Shown here piece after piece: positions 44,715-54,682 of a stretch of 64,000 bases of DNA (its first letter is position 1; every line of letters starts with the position of its first letter). The stretch covers positions 3,690,001-3,754,000 of the forward strand of contig NZ_CP158190.1 of NCBI RefSeq assembly GCF_040250305.1, written 5' to 3'. Below the pieces are notes generated by a model. The model made no database searches. It had not been told where the DNA came from and saw only the letters and a program-made list of their open reading frames with translations. The position numbers were made by a program, and so were the translations under genes. The DNA is from Peribacillus frigoritolerans (GTDB lineage Bacteria; Bacillota; Bacilli; Bacillales; DSM-1321).

Positions 44715-45398
44715 ATGTTCCCAAATAGAAATCGTCAACCCGGACCCGGTTTTCAGCCACCCAACGGCCGAAGGATGCAGCAGCACCCTGCTCCATTCAG
44801 ACAGTCACCGCAAATCCCCCCTTATCAGCAGATGCAGCGGCCGATGGCACAAAACAGACGGCAGGTGCCTCAGGGCCCTCAAGGTTTCCGCGGCCCTTTC
44901 AACCAACCGCAGCGGCAGGAGATGCCGCCAGCAAAGAAAGAAGGGTTATTGGCAAAAATACTAGGTAAGTCGAAACAAAAAGCAGCATCGCCAAATTTGT
45001 TTGCGCCAGCCGGGTCCTCAAACCAAAGTTCTTCAAGAAGCAGCGGAGGCGGTATCTTAGAAACATTAAAAAACCCCGATTCCCTTAATAACATGCTTTC
45101 CAACACGCAAAAAGTATTGCAAGCAGCGGAACAATTCACACCCATGGTGGAACAATACGGACCAGTGATTAAAAACCTGCCTTCCATGTGGAAAGTTTTC
45201 CGGAGCATTTCATCAGCCGGTGATAACGAGGATCAGGAAGCTTCCGTTGAAAGCGAGACAAATGTTGAGGTACAAAAAAACATTGAGGTAAAAACGGATT
45301 CGAAGAAAAAAGAAAAAGCTAAAGAAGCTAACCCCATCGCCCAAGTCCGTACCGAAACCAAAAGGGAAAGGTCATCCGGTCCGAAGCTTTATATTTAA
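44715..45398 (+). CDS. yqfQ: YqfQ/VrrA-like protein
   Basis: About 227 residues. The N-terminal third is very rich in Pro, Gln, Arg and Asn (FPNRNRQPGPGFQPP, QQMQRPMAQNRRQVPQ), the C-terminal third is Lys/Glu-rich; a short conserved helical part in the middle (NMLSNTQKVLQAAEQFTPMV) is typical of the YqfQ/VrrA family. In B. anthracis vrrA contains variable-number repeats. The biochemical function is unknown; a spore link has been suggested. GAGGAGGTGAAA fixes the ATG at 44715. Confidence 0.85.
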   Translation: MFPNRNRQPGPGFQPPNGRRMQQHPAPFRQSPQIPPYQQMQRPMAQNRRQVPQGPQGFRGPFNQPQRQEMPPAKKEGLLAKILGKSKQKAASPNLFAPAGSSNQSSSRSSGGGILETLKNPDSLNNMLSNTQKVLQAAEQFTPMVEQYGPVIKNLPSMWKVFRSISSAGDNEDQEASVESETNVEVQKNIEVKTDSKKKEKAKEANPIAQVRTETKRERSSGPKLYI

Positions 45399-45446
45399 AG
45401 GCTGCAAAAAATTTACCAATAACTGATTTTATGTAAATATGATGTT

Positions 45447-45475
45447 TTGTAATATCATCTATGGTCTTATATAAT
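45447..45475 (+). promoter_or_regulatory. SigA promoter of ispH
   Basis: TTGTAA, 17-base spacer, TATAAT, ending 49 bases before the ispH start. Near-consensus vegetative promoter. Confidence 0.75.
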
Positions 45476-45524
45476 AGAAAGGTATAAAAAGTGAGAGTTT
45501 CTTGCCTTGAAGGAGGACACATAG

Positions 45525-46469
45525 ATGAAAGTGATTAAAATTTCACCGCGCGGCTATTGTTATGGCGTTGTCGATGCCATGGTCATCGCCCGTAATGCGG
45601 CTTTAGATAAAACATTGCCACGTCCCATTTACATTTTAGGAATGATTGTGCATAACAAACATGTGACGGATGCGTTTGAAGAAGAAGGCATCATCACGTT
45701 GGACGGCAGCAACCGCAACGATATCATCGAACAGGTGGACAGCGGAACCGTCATCTTTACTGCTCACGGCGTTTCACCTGAGATCAGGAAGATCGCCGAG
45801 AAAAAAGGTCTTGTCACGCTCGATGCTACATGTCCCGATGTTACCGCAACACATGACTTAATTCGGGAAAAACAAGCGGAAGGCTATCAAATCATTTATA
45901 TTGGCAAAAAAGGCCATCCGGAACCAGAGGGTGCTGTCGGAGTTGCTCCTGATGTCGTTCACCTGGTTCAAAAGGATGAAGATGTGGAAGCCTTGACTTT
46001 GAATAGCGATAAGATCATTGTCACCAATCAAACAACGATGAGCCAATGGGATGTATTGGATATCATGGATAAGGTCAAGGAAAAGTTTCCACATGCCGAA
46101 GTCCATAAGGAAATTTGTTTAGCGACACAGGTTCGCCAAGAAGCAGTTGCCGAGCAAGCTGGCGAAGCTGATGTTTTAATCGTTGTTGGAGACCCCAAGA
46201 GTAATAATTCAAACCGCCTTGCACAAGTTTCCCAAGAGATTGCCGGCACGAGAGCTTATCGGATCGCTGACATTTCCGAGCTGAACCTTGAATGGCTAAA
46301 AGATGCAGAAACGGTTGCCGTCACTTCAGGGGCTTCAACACCAACTCCGATCACGAAGGAAGTTATCGCATTTTTGGAGCAATATGAAGCAAATGATGAA
46401 TCGACTTGGAATACCGAAAAGAAAACGCCATTGCATAAAATTTTACCTAAAATTAAAGTGAAAAAATGA
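45525..46469 (+). CDS. ispH: 4-hydroxy-3-methylbut-2-enyl diphosphate reductase IspH
   Basis: 314 residues with the three cluster cysteines ([25 protein letters not shown]), the IVHNKHV and TAHGVSP segments and the catalytic-glutamate region. The [4Fe-4S] enzyme makes IPP and DMAPP from HMBPP, the last step of the MEP pathway started here by IspG. GAAGGAGGACAC precedes the start. The C-terminal tail ([16 protein letters not shown]) is longer than in proteobacteria, usual in Bacillus. Confidence 0.97.
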   Translation: MKVIKISPRGYCYGVVDAMVIARNAALDKTLPRPIYILGMIVHNKHVTDAFEEEGIITLDGSNRNDIIEQVDSGTVIFTAHGVSPEIRKIAEKKGLVTLDATCPDVTATHDLIREKQAEGYQIIYIGKKGHPEPEGAVGVAPDVVHLVQKDEDVEALTLNSDKIIVTNQTTMSQWDVLDIMDKVKEKFPHAEVHKEICLATQVRQEAVAEQAGEADVLIVVGDPKSNNSNRLAQVSQEIAGTRAYRIADISELNLEWLKDAETVAVTSGASTPTPITKEVIAFLEQYEANDESTWNTEKKTPLHKILPKIKVKK

Positions 46470-46474
46470 TTTCA

Positions 46475-46511
46475 CAAAAAAGAAAGGCAGCCACTAATGG
46501 CTGCCTTTTTC
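46475..46511. terminator. Bidirectional terminator between ispH and yqfO
   Basis: GGCAGCCA / TGGCTGCC with A-run and T-run flanks between convergent genes. Confidence 0.9.
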
Positions 46512-46518
46512 GTGTTAT

Positions 46519-47637
46519 TTAAATGAAACGGAAAGGGTCTGTATTCAGCCGGGATGGAATGAATTCCACATCGTAGTTCTTTTCGCGGCACACTTTTTCA
46601 AGGATTCGTGCCACCCCTTTTTTCATCACCTTTTCAACATTGTGGCCTGGATCCACGATATTCAATCCAAGCATCATCGCGTCATGGGCTGTATGGTAAT
46701 ACATGTCACCTGTAACGTATACATCAGCTCCCTTGAACTTCGCTGTCGTAAAGTATTTATTGCCGTCTCCGCCCAACACGGCCACTTTTTTGATTGGGCT
46801 TTGCAAATCTCCAACGACACGCACCATTTCAACATCAAGTGTCCGCTTCACATGTTCGGAAAATTGTTCAAGTGTCATTTCTTCAGGAAGTACACCGATC
46901 TTCCCTAAGCCAAGAGACTCCCCTTTATTCTCCAGTTTATATATATCGTGGGCAACTTCCTCATATGGATGGGCTTTGATCATCGCAGATAGCACTTTCT
47001 TCTCGATATTTTCCGGGAATATCGTTTCGACCCGCATTTCAGCTACTTCTTCAAGCTTTCCTTGGGAGCCAATTACCGGCTCACTGCCATCACCTGGCAA
47101 GAAGCGTCCGGTACCTTCCCCGGAAAACGAACAATTGCTGTAATTCCCGATCGCTCCGGCCCCTGCCTTACCTAGGGCTTCCCTCACCTTTTGTGCGTCG
47201 GTCTTTGGAACATATACGACCAATTTCTTTAGAGCTGTCTCGGTAGTTGGAATCAATACTTCTGTGTCCTGCAATTGCAGCGCTTCGGCAAGTAAATCAT
47301 TCACTCCGCCCTTAGCGACATCCAAATTGGTATGCGCAGCATAAACAGCGATATCATGTTTGATCAGCTTTTCGATGATGCGGCCTCCAGCAGTGTTTGT
47401 ATCGATCCTTTTCAATGGTCGGTAAATAAGCGGATGATGGGCGATGATCAATTCCGCGCCATGTTCTATCGCTTCGTCTACAACCTCTTCCAGCACATCA
47501 AGGGCAATCAGCACTTTAGTCACCGGCTTATTGAGCTGACCGACATGCAGCCCGATCGGATCTCCCTCCATTGCATAATGCTTTGGGGAGAATTGTTCAA
47601 ACGTTTCAATGATTTTGTGACCATTAACTGTCTTCAC
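46519..47637 (-). CDS. yqfO: Nif3/DUF34 family protein YqfO
   Basis: About 372 residues. The N-terminal and C-terminal thirds carry the NIF3 metal site (LIIAHHPLIYR; YVTGDMYYHTAHDA), while the middle third is a PII/CutA-like insert (LVVYVPKTDAQKVREALGKAG in part) found in Bacillus YqfO. Family members have been assigned GTP cyclohydrolase-like or metal-chaperone activities, none firmly settled. GGAGG supports a GTG start at 47637, overlapping the end of trmK; the two genes are adjacent in nearly all Firmicutes. Confidence 0.9.
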   Translation of the reverse strand: MKTVNGHKIIETFEQFSPKHYAMEGDPIGLHVGQLNKPVTKVLIALDVLEEVVDEAIEHGAELIIAHHPLIYRPLKRIDTNTAGGRIIEKLIKHDIAVYAAHTNLDVAKGGVNDLLAEALQLQDTEVLIPTTETALKKLVVYVPKTDAQKVREALGKAGAGAIGNYSNCSFSGEGTGRFLPGDGSEPVIGSQGKLEEVAEMRVETIFPENIEKKVLSAMIKAHPYEEVAHDIYKLENKGESLGLGKIGVLPEEMTLEQFSEHVKRTLDVEMVRVVGDLQSPIKKVAVLGGDGNKYFTTAKFKGADVYVTGDMYYHTAHDAMMLGLNIVDPGHNVEKVMKKGVARILEKVCREKNYDVEFIPSRLNTDPFRFI

Positions 47638-48340
47638 CTTTAAGCACCTCCTCAATTACGGAAATTTGGGATTTTAATTCATTGCGCTTCGTTTCCAGTC
47701 CGCTTCTTCCGCTTTCATCCAATTGTTCGATGATTCTCTCCAAATGTTTTTTCTCTAGCTGCCATTTTTTTATGAAAATGTCACTGAATTGCTCTTTTAA
47801 GTATGGACCGAACGTGAGGCCTGCTTGCTTGTTTACCCGATAAGGGCGGAGCGGGTCCCCTTTTTCGGCAATTAAGATTTCATAGATTTTCCCATCTTCC
47901 TCAAGGATTTCCTCTCCACTAAGTTCCCAGCCGTTTTCGATTAGCCAGCTGCGAACATTCGCTGCACCGACATTAGGCTGAAGGATAAGCCTTTCTGCCT
48001 TGCCGAGTTTCCCTTTTCCGCTTTCCAATATACTTGATATTAAAGTCCCTCCCATGCCTGCAATCGTAATGCAAGTCGCTTCATCGGGCTTCAATACTTC
48101 AAGCCCGTCTCCTTTACGGACCTCTATCTTGTCCCCAAGACCCGTCATTGCCACTTGCTTGCGTGCTGACTGATATGGCCCTTCTACAACCTCACCTGCT
48201 ATTGCGCTGTCACACAAGCCGTTAGTCACAGCATAGCACGGCAAATAAGCATGGTCGGAACCTATATCTGCAAGGATGCTTCCTTTTGGTATATGTATGG
48301 CAACACGTTCTAATCTCATCGATAGTTTTTCATGATTCAT
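47624..48340 (-). CDS. trmK: tRNA (adenine(22)-N1)-methyltransferase TrmK
   Basis: About 238 residues. SAM-binding motif ILADIGSDHAYLP, the GMGG motif in ITIAGMGGTLI and the RLILQPN segment are characteristic of TrmK (YqfN), which makes m1A22 in several tRNAs. The ATG at 48340 is preferred over a TTG nine bases upstream. A C-terminal coiled region (about residues 185-238) is usual. Confidence 0.94.
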   Translation of the reverse strand: MNHEKLSMRLERVAIHIPKGSILADIGSDHAYLPCYAVTNGLCDSAIAGEVVEGPYQSARKQVAMTGLGDKIEVRKGDGLEVLKPDEATCITIAGMGGTLISSILESGKGKLGKAERLILQPNVGAANVRSWLIENGWELSGEEILEEDGKIYEILIAEKGDPLRPYRVNKQAGLTFGPYLKEQFSDIFIKKWQLEKKHLERIIEQLDESGRSGLETKRNELKSQISVIEEVLKGEDS

Positions 48341-48502
48341 ATTTATCAACTCTCTTAATTCAAATAATTTCTTACTATATTAGCTTCCCATTCGATTATA
48401 CCAAGTTCAATCGAAAAATTACAGAAAGGAGAAAAAGGACTCTTTCTATCAGTGGGCAGAAGAAACTTTCCATCTGGAATCTTCCTTTTCTGAATAAATG
48501 AA

Positions 48503-48549
48503 AAACTGACTCAAAAAGTTCGCTTTCCAACGATTTCTTGAGTCAGTTT
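48503..48549 (-). terminator. Terminator of cccA
   Basis: AAACTGACTCAA pairs with TTGAGTCAGTTT; minus-strand tail TTCATTT. Lies directly behind the cccA stop. Confidence 0.7.
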
Positions 48550-48555
48550 CATGAA

Positions 48556-48924
48556 TTATTTCAGTCCATGAATATATTCGGCCATGGCGTCAATGTTCTG
48601 TTCTTCGACTAAACCTGGTGGCATTCCACCTCGTCCATTAGTGATCACGTCTTTGACCTCGTCCACCGACAGACGATCGCCAACTCCTTTTAGGGCAGGT
48701 CCGACGCCGCCTTGATAGGCATCACCATGACAAGAGATACAGTTTTGCTTATAGATGTCCTCAGGTGATGCTGAGGCACTTTCTGTTTCTTCTGTCTTTT
48801 CGCCGCCCTCTTTTTCCTTAGCAAGATCTTTGGCATCACCCAAACCTTTAAACGAAAGTAAAAACATAAGTCCAATACCAAAAACCATGATAATAATAAA
48901 AGGCATTACTGGATTGCGATTCAT
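48556..48924 (-). CDS. cccA: Membrane-bound cytochrome c-550 CccA
   Basis: 122 residues: one N-terminal membrane anchor (FIIIMVFGIGLMFLLSFKG), an acidic linker (KEKEGGEKTEETES), and a small c-type cytochrome domain with the heme motif CISCH and an axial methionine likely in GGMPPGLV. It is an electron carrier on the outer face of the membrane in the aerobic respiratory chain. It lies between trmK and sigA as in B. subtilis. Confidence 0.94.
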   Translation of the reverse strand: MNRNPVMPFIIIMVFGIGLMFLLSFKGLGDAKDLAKEKEGGEKTEETESASASPEDIYKQNCISCHGDAYQGGVGPALKGVGDRLSVDEVKDVITNGRGGMPPGLVEEQNIDAMAEYIHGLK

Positions 48925-49143
48925 AGTATTTCCTCCCCTATGTAGAACCTAAACTTACCATATTTAATATTATATACAAACAGCTATATATTATTTTACT
49001 TGAAAAGAGTTTCAAGTAAAAGCCCAAAAATAGAAGATATTATATAATTTCTTAAAATTGTCAAAAACTTATGTATATTTCCAAACAGTTTTACTTTTTC
49101 TTACATATATTTCATAATACCCTAAAACCACTGATTAAAACCG

Positions 49144-49680
49144 CTAGAATGTCTTAAAAAAAAAGTAAAGAGTGATCATTGCTCCCAGGCCTCCCGCTAT
49201 GGAAAAATGGAGCAGCTTCAGTTTTTTGCCCATTAAAATCCAGAGTCCGCAATTAATGAACAAGAAAATATAAAGGATACTCACTTGGCCGGGTGCCATG
49301 AATTCGGCAAAACTGACAGTTAATAAAAGCAAAGATAGCGTCATTCCCATCAAGGCCATTTGAAAAATGATTTTCCTGCCGGTAAAGCGGCGGACCGCCA
49401 GCCCAAAGACAAGAATTGAAATTGTTGTCATAAGCATTTGCATTCTTATGGGTATTTCAGTAAAATAATTCAAAAATACAATAAATGCAAAAAGGGCCCC
49501 AATCAACAACCCGGAAAAGATGTCGTTTTTTACGCTCCCGGTTTTAGCCGAATTGGATGGCGGCAGTTCGCCTTGACAGTATAATGCCAGCAGATAATTA
49601 CAATATTGCTCCGGAAGCATACGACTTTCCTTCCAGGAGTTTATTTCTTGAATGATGATTTTCTTTCTCATCTCATCCAT
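49144..49680 (-). CDS. Membrane protein of unknown function
   Basis: About 178 residues. A soluble N-terminus of 50 residues (EINSWKESRMLPEQYCNYLLALY) looks like a conserved motif of short membrane proteins in Bacillus, followed by four or five membrane helices (GLLIGALFAFIVFLNYF, LMTTISILVFGLAV, and others). I do not recognise the family. It lies between cccA and sigA; B. subtilis has no gene I recall there. The ATG at 49680 is a likely start. Confidence 0.72.
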   Translation of the reverse strand: MDEMRKKIIIQEINSWKESRMLPEQYCNYLLALYCQGELPPSNSAKTGSVKNDIFSGLLIGALFAFIVFLNYFTEIPIRMQMLMTTISILVFGLAVRRFTGRKIIFQMALMGMTLSLLLLTVSFAEFMAPGQVSILYIFLFINCGLWILMGKKLKLLHFSIAGGLGAMITLYFFFKTF

Positions 49681-49790
49681 GAATCTCACATCCTCATGAT
49701 GATCATTTCTTTTAACGACTTAGCTTTTGAAATTTTTTACATTCAATTGGTAATTATTGTTCTTGCAGGATATTTTTACATCGAAACTGA

Positions 49791-49835
49791 AAAAAAGAGC
49801 CGCTCCCGAACGCTGGGCATTCAAAGAGGGCTCTG
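49791..49835 (-). terminator. Terminator of the dnaG-sigA operon
   Basis: On the minus strand AGAGCC pairs with GGCTCT across a structured loop (CTC..GAG), followed by TTTTTTT. Confidence 0.7.
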
Positions 49836-49850
49836 TGAAGGGCATATATT

Positions 49851-50984
49851 CTATTCCAGGAAATCTTTCAGGCGTTTGCTGCGGCTTGGATGTCTCAGTT
49901 TACGCAGCGCTTTCGCTTCGATTTGACGGATACGCTCGCGGGTGACCCCAAATACTTTCCCTACCTCTTCAAGAGTACGGGTGCGGCCATCATCAAGTCC
50001 AAAGCGGAGTCTCAAGACGTTCTCTTCACGGTCAGTAAGAGTATCCAATACATCTTCAAGCTGTTCTTTCAATAGTTCATATGCTGCATGCTCCGATGGC
50101 GAAGTTGCATCCTGATCTTCAATGAAATCACCTAAATGTGAATCGTCTTCTTCACCTATTGGCGTTTCCAATGAAACAGGTTCCTGAGCTATTTTCAAGA
50201 TTTCACGAACTTTTTCAGGTGTTAAGTCCATATCCTCCGCAATTTCTTCCGGAGAAGGTTCACGTCCTAAATCCTGAAGAAGCTGTCTTTGGACACGGAT
50301 CAATTTATTGATGGTTTCCACCATATGCACCGGTATCCGGATCGTTCTTGCTTGGTCGGCAATCGCACGGGTTATCGCTTGGCGAATCCACCATGTTGCA
50401 TACGTACTGAATTTGAATCCCTTGCGGTAATCAAATTTTTCGACTGCTTTGATAAGTCCCATATTACCTTCCTGAATCAAATCAAGGAAAAGCATTCCGC
50501 GTCCGACATAGCGCTTGGCGATACTGACAACAAGACGAAGATTAGCTTCTGCCAAACGGCGTTTCGCTTCTTCATCTCCATCCTCGATTCTCGTCGCCAG
50601 AGAGATTTCCTCTTCTGCCGATAAAAGGTCGACCCGACCAATTTCCTTTAGGTACATGCGTACTGGGTCATTGATTTTAACTCCAGGAGGAACACTTAAA
50701 TCATTTAAGTCAAACTCTTCTTCTTTTGCAAGCTTCTTCTCATCCGGATCATCTTCATCCTCGTCTTCCTCACCATCAGTGAGTATTTCGACGCCGTTTT
50801 CTGCTAACACCTCATAGAACTCATCCATTTGATCGGAATCCAATTCAAAACCGCCAATCATTTCAGCGATTTTTTCTAAAGTCAAAGAGCCTCGTTTTTT
50901 ACCTAGCTCTAGTAATTTTTCTTTCACCTGTTCAAGGCTAAATTCATTATCAACTTGTTTGGAACGTGCTGGTTTTTCAGCCAT
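49851..50984 (-). CDS. sigA: Primary sigma factor SigA (RpoD)
   Basis: 377 residues. Region 1.1 with an acidic stretch ([13 protein letters not shown]), region 1.2 ([11 protein letters not shown]), region 2 ([19 protein letters not shown], then the -10 binding [11 protein letters not shown]), region 3 and region 4 ([17 protein letters not shown]) with the -35 helix-turn-helix are complete. Directs RNA polymerase to housekeeping promoters. GGAGGGGAACTA precedes the ATG. It follows dnaG by 35 bases, the conserved macromolecular-synthesis operon. Confidence 0.98.
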   Translation of the reverse strand: MAEKPARSKQVDNEFSLEQVKEKLLELGKKRGSLTLEKIAEMIGGFELDSDQMDEFYEVLAENGVEILTDGEEDEDEDDPDEKKLAKEEEFDLNDLSVPPGVKINDPVRMYLKEIGRVDLLSAEEEISLATRIEDGDEEAKRRLAEANLRLVVSIAKRYVGRGMLFLDLIQEGNMGLIKAVEKFDYRKGFKFSTYATWWIRQAITRAIADQARTIRIPVHMVETINKLIRVQRQLLQDLGREPSPEEIAEDMDLTPEKVREILKIAQEPVSLETPIGEEDDSHLGDFIEDQDATSPSEHAAYELLKEQLEDVLDTLTDREENVLRLRFGLDDGRTRTLEEVGKVFGVTRERIRQIEAKALRKLRHPSRSKRLKDFLE

Positions 50985-51019
50985 TAGTTCCCCTCCTTCC
51001 AGGACTTACACCTAAACGA

Positions 51020-52828
51020 CTACAACATTTTACGCAATTTAATGATTTCCATGGCAATTTGTGCAGCTGTGACATAATCACTTCGCCTAACTGCATCTTT
51101 TTCTTCAACTTGTTTTTCTTTTATCTTTAACAACTTTTCATATTTCAACACTTGATTTATACAATCGGTCAGTTCTTTATCGGTAACTTCCTCATTAACT
51201 GACATCATTTCTATTTCCGAAACGATCCTTCTCAAGTTTGGATCCGGTAAATAAGTAAGGAAAAAGCTTGTATCCGGTTCGTGTCCATCTTCATAGAACG
51301 CATATAAATAGGTGATGATTGCCTGATGTTCATCTACATGAAAGACCGTTTGTCCAAGCAATTGCTGAATTTTGAAAGTCGTATCCCTGCTTTTTAGCAT
51401 ATGGGCGATCAACTTCATTTCAGCATTATGGTGAGCAGGCTTTAATTTATGCTCATATTGCAGGGACATTTGCTTTTGGGCTGCCGGCTGCGGCAGTGTC
51501 CCCTTCTTGCGTTCCGTAAAGAACACCTGACGCTGCTGCTGTTCCAGAGCATCCAATGATAGGGAAAATTCAGAGGATAGCTGCCGAAGATAATGATCCC
51601 TCTCCACTGCATTTGGCAATCGTGAAATTTCTTTAAGGACTTCTTCGATATATTGAATTCGATCTCCTTCATTATTTACATTTTTCCCTCGACGCAAATA
51701 ATGCATTTTGAATGCCATGTAGGTTAAACTGGCCCCTATTACTTCAGAAACAAAGCTTTTTTCACCGAATTCCTTTATGTAGTCATCGGGGTCCAAGTTA
51801 TCAGGCATGAGAGCAACTTTCACGGTAAATTCATGGTCCTGTAGCATATTAACTGCACGATTGGCAGCGTTCAATCCTGCTGAGTCCGAATCGTAGCATA
51901 TAAGTATCTGGTCAGTATTTCTTTTTAAAAGCTGGATATGCTGGTCCGTCAGGGCAGTACCCATTGTAGCGACCGCATTCTCCACACCTGCGCCAACAGC
52001 TGAAATGCAATCGGCAAAGCCTTCAAAAATGACTGCTTGTTCTTTCTTTCGTATGTGTGGTCTTGCATGATGGAAATTATATAAAGTTTTACTTTTATTA
52101 AAGATTGGCGTTTCAGGACTATTCAAATATTTGGGCTCGTCGTCCCCCATTGCTCTTCCTGAAAACGCAATCGTATTTCCTTGATGATCCATAATTGGAA
52201 ACATGACTCTATTTCTGAAACGGTCAAAATATGACTCGTCTTTTTCCCTGTAAATAATAAGCCCTGCCTGCTCCATGTATTCCGCTGGAAACCCGCGTTT
52301 TAAAAGAAACTTGGACACGAAATCCCATGAATCCAAAGAGTAGCCAATTTGGAACTTTTCTATCGTTTCTTCAGTAAACCCGCGTTTAAGTAAATATTCG
52401 AGAGCATCCTGCCCCTCTTTCGTATTAACGAGGAGATGATGATAAAACTTCCTCAGCAGGTCATGTGCCTCAACCATTTGCTGCGAGCCTGCCGGCATGT
52501 TAGAACGCTTGGAATCCTTATTGATATCAACATCCAAAGGAACATTTCCTTTTTCAGCTAAAACTTTTGCTGATTCCACAAAGCTGTAGCCTTCTATATC
52601 CATTAAGAAGGTAAAAATATTCCCCCCTGCCCCGCAACCAAAACAGTGAAAGATTTGTTTTTCCGTTGAAACGGAAAACGAGGGCGAGTTTTCACCATGA
52701 AAAGGACATAGGCCAAAGTAATTGCGCCCCTGCTTCTTCAACTGGACATACTCCCCAATTAAATCAACAATGTCAACAGCTTCACGAATTTGATTAATTT
52801 TCTCATCTTCTATACGGCCATTTATCAT
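51020..52828 (-). CDS. dnaG: DNA primase DnaG
   Basis: About 602 residues. N-terminal zinc ribbon (CPFHGENSPSF ... CFGCGAGG; ligands Cys-His-Cys-Cys), the RNA polymerase core with the TOPRIM motifs (FEGFADCISA and CYDSDSAG), and a C-terminal helicase-interaction domain. Makes RNA primers for replication with DnaB-type helicase. The start at 52828 (AAGGTGG upstream) is preferred over the frame start at 52843. Confidence 0.97.
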   Translation of the reverse strand: MINGRIEDEKINQIREAVDIVDLIGEYVQLKKQGRNYFGLCPFHGENSPSFSVSTEKQIFHCFGCGAGGNIFTFLMDIEGYSFVESAKVLAEKGNVPLDVDINKDSKRSNMPAGSQQMVEAHDLLRKFYHHLLVNTKEGQDALEYLLKRGFTEETIEKFQIGYSLDSWDFVSKFLLKRGFPAEYMEQAGLIIYREKDESYFDRFRNRVMFPIMDHQGNTIAFSGRAMGDDEPKYLNSPETPIFNKSKTLYNFHHARPHIRKKEQAVIFEGFADCISAVGAGVENAVATMGTALTDQHIQLLKRNTDQILICYDSDSAGLNAANRAVNMLQDHEFTVKVALMPDNLDPDDYIKEFGEKSFVSEVIGASLTYMAFKMHYLRRGKNVNNEGDRIQYIEEVLKEISRLPNAVERDHYLRQLSSEFSLSLDALEQQQRQVFFTERKKGTLPQPAAQKQMSLQYEHKLKPAHHNAEMKLIAHMLKSRDTTFKIQQLLGQTVFHVDEHQAIITYLYAFYEDGHEPDTSFFLTYLPDPNLRRIVSEIEMMSVNEEVTDKELTDCINQVLKYEKLLKIKEKQVEEKDAVRRSDYVTAAQIAMEIIKLRKML

Positions 52829-52876
52829 TTTTCCACCTTGCAATATTGGTGATAGTTTTTAATTCGATACTGTTTC

Positions 52877-53359
52877 TTAATTCCCTGCAAAGTTCGACAA
52901 TGTTTTCAAAAGTTTATTTGTAAAACATGCACGATCTTCCTTCGTGAATGCTTTCGGCCCTTTTGTATGCTTACCCTGCCTGCGGAGTTTCGCCGACTGA
53001 TAGCGCATATCCAAGAGCATGAAAATATTCTCGTCAGTGTATTCTTTTCCCCTTGGCGAAAGGACATAAACGTTTTTAGGAAGCAGGGTCCCAGCCAAAC
53101 CAATATCTGCAGTAACGACAATATCACCCTTTTTTACTGAGTTTACTATATAAAGATCTGCCGCTTCTTTGTCTGCATCGACATATACCCATTTACCTTC
53201 AGGGTTATTCATCATATTTTTATATGATGCAACAAAACAGACTTCAACATCGTGCAAACTTGCACAATGAAGGATTTCGTCTTTCACCGGGCATGCATCG
53301 GCATCGACGTGTATCGTAGGTTTATTATTCATACCTTCTAATTCTACATCTTTCTGCAT
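52877..53359 (-). CDS. yqxD: YaiI/YqxD family protein (DUF188)
   Basis: 160 residues. The family signature VDADACPVKDEI at the N-terminus, DIVVTADIGLA and the C-terminal RRQGKHTKGPKAFTKEDR are clear; the acidic residues resemble a PIN-like nuclease fold, but no activity is established. It lies upstream of dnaG as in B. subtilis. The ATG at 53359 has AAAAAGGATT; a second ATG at 53332 is possible. Confidence 0.9.
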   Translation of the reverse strand: MQKDVELEGMNNKPTIHVDADACPVKDEILHCASLHDVEVCFVASYKNMMNNPEGKWVYVDADKEAADLYIVNSVKKGDIVVTADIGLAGTLLPKNVYVLSPRGKEYTDENIFMLLDMRYQSAKLRRQGKHTKGPKAFTKEDRACFTNKLLKTLSNFAGN

Positions 53360-53782
53360 AATCCTTTTTCTCCCCTAAACTTTATGAAGATATGGTGAAT
53401 TTTCAGCATTATCCAGAGGGTTTCCTCTAAAAGAGCACACATTATTCTTCAGGGCATACCTGATCATTTATGTGAAAGCGCATCTTTTGCTTTGAAAAAG
53501 ACCAGCCCCTCCTGAATTATACGGAACATGTCGAATTATTTTTATGATAAAAACCTTGACATCTCATTAACCTTTAGTTTATTCCTTATTAATTAAGTCT
53601 AAACCTTAAGATTACTTTTTTCTCACAATTTTTTATTATAGTCTATTTGATTAGAAGATGCCAACATTTAAATTCCGAATTTGTTTTCATTCAAATCAAA
53701 GGATTTACAGTTGGAAACAAAGAGGAATTTTATGTAATTATTTTGAACTTATTCTTTTTATTTCCTTTTAAACCTTGGCATT
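53360..53782. other. Intergenic region between yqxD and yqfL
   Basis: About 420 AT-rich bases. A TTGACA on the plus strand at 53556 with TTATTC 17 bases on resembles a weak promoter, but no gene follows on that strand. The yqxD-dnaG-sigA promoter should lie near 53360-53450. No repeat or ORF of quality seen. Confidence 0.4.
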
Positions 53783-53822
53783 AAAATGTGAGCTGACACA
53801 TAAAGTGCCTAGCTCACATTTT
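53783..53822 (-). terminator. Terminator of yqfL
   Basis: AAAATGTGAGCT pairs with AGCTCACATTTT around a 16-base loop, behind the yqfL stop. Confidence 0.75.
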
Positions 53823-53844
53823 GATTTGCCTTAATTTATAAGGA

Positions 53845-54654
53845 TCAACGGTTTTTGTTTTGAAGAATATTGATTATCAAATTGGCTGTCTCTTCAACAG
53901 CTTTATTGGTTACATCAATGATAGGACAGTTCAACCTTGATATGATTGTATCAAAGTATGTCAATTCTTCTTTTATGCGCTCCACATTTGCATAAATCGC
54001 ATGATCATTAAGCCCAAGCGACTTTAATCGTTCTTTACGAATATGGTTCAGCTTTTCCGGACTGATCTTTAAACCAATGCATTTTTCAGGAGGTACCAGG
54101 AACAGCTCTTCTGGAGGTTCCACTTCAGGCACTAAAGGTACATTGGCCACCTTATAGCGTTTGTGGGCTAAATACTGTGATAACGGCGTTTTTGAAGTGC
54201 GTGAAACACCGACAAGGACGATATCTGCACGTAATATGCCCCGAGGGTCACGTCCATCATCATATTTTACAGCAAATTCAATGGCTTCCACACGCTTGAA
54301 ATAGTCATCATCCAGCTTTCTTACAAGACCAGGTTCATTAAGCGGCCCTTTTGGCGCCCTTTCCTCAAGGATATCCATGAGCGGCCCTAAAATGTCATAA
54401 GCAGACAGGTTTTCTTTCTCGACCTGTGCTTTCATATACGCTCTAATAGCTGGCTTCACAAGAGTATATGCAATGATTGCCCCATCCAACTTAGCCAGCG
54501 ATATCACTTCATCCACGTTTTGTTCATCTTCAATATACGGAATTCTCTTTATGGAAAATGCAGATCCCGAGAACTGGCTTGCAGCGGCTTTTGTAACCAA
54601 TTCCGCTGTTTCCCCTACCGAATCCGATACAACATATATAATAGAACCGTTCAT
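53845..54654 (-). CDS. yqfL: PPDK regulatory protein (bifunctional kinase/pyrophosphorylase) YqfL
   Basis: About 269 residues of DUF299. [11 protein letters not shown] at the N-terminus and the P-loop-like [15 protein letters not shown] near residue 150 define the family, which phosphorylates and dephosphorylates pyruvate phosphate dikinase or PEP synthase with ADP and Pi. The frame is open to 54696, but CGGAG before 54654 and homologues favour the shorter form. It overlaps or abuts ccpN; in B. subtilis YqfL (PpsR) modulates CcpN activity, matching this operon. Confidence 0.93.
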   Translation of the reverse strand: MNGSIIYVVSDSVGETAELVTKAAASQFSGSAFSIKRIPYIEDEQNVDEVISLAKLDGAIIAYTLVKPAIRAYMKAQVEKENLSAYDILGPLMDILEERAPKGPLNEPGLVRKLDDDYFKRVEAIEFAVKYDDGRDPRGILRADIVLVGVSRTSKTPLSQYLAHKRYKVANVPLVPEVEPPEELFLVPPEKCIGLKISPEKLNHIRKERLKSLGLNDHAIYANVERIKEELTYFDTIISRLNCPIIDVTNKAVEETANLIINILQNKNR

Positions 54655-54682
54655 ATTCTCCGTCATTCCTTTTGCAAGCCCC

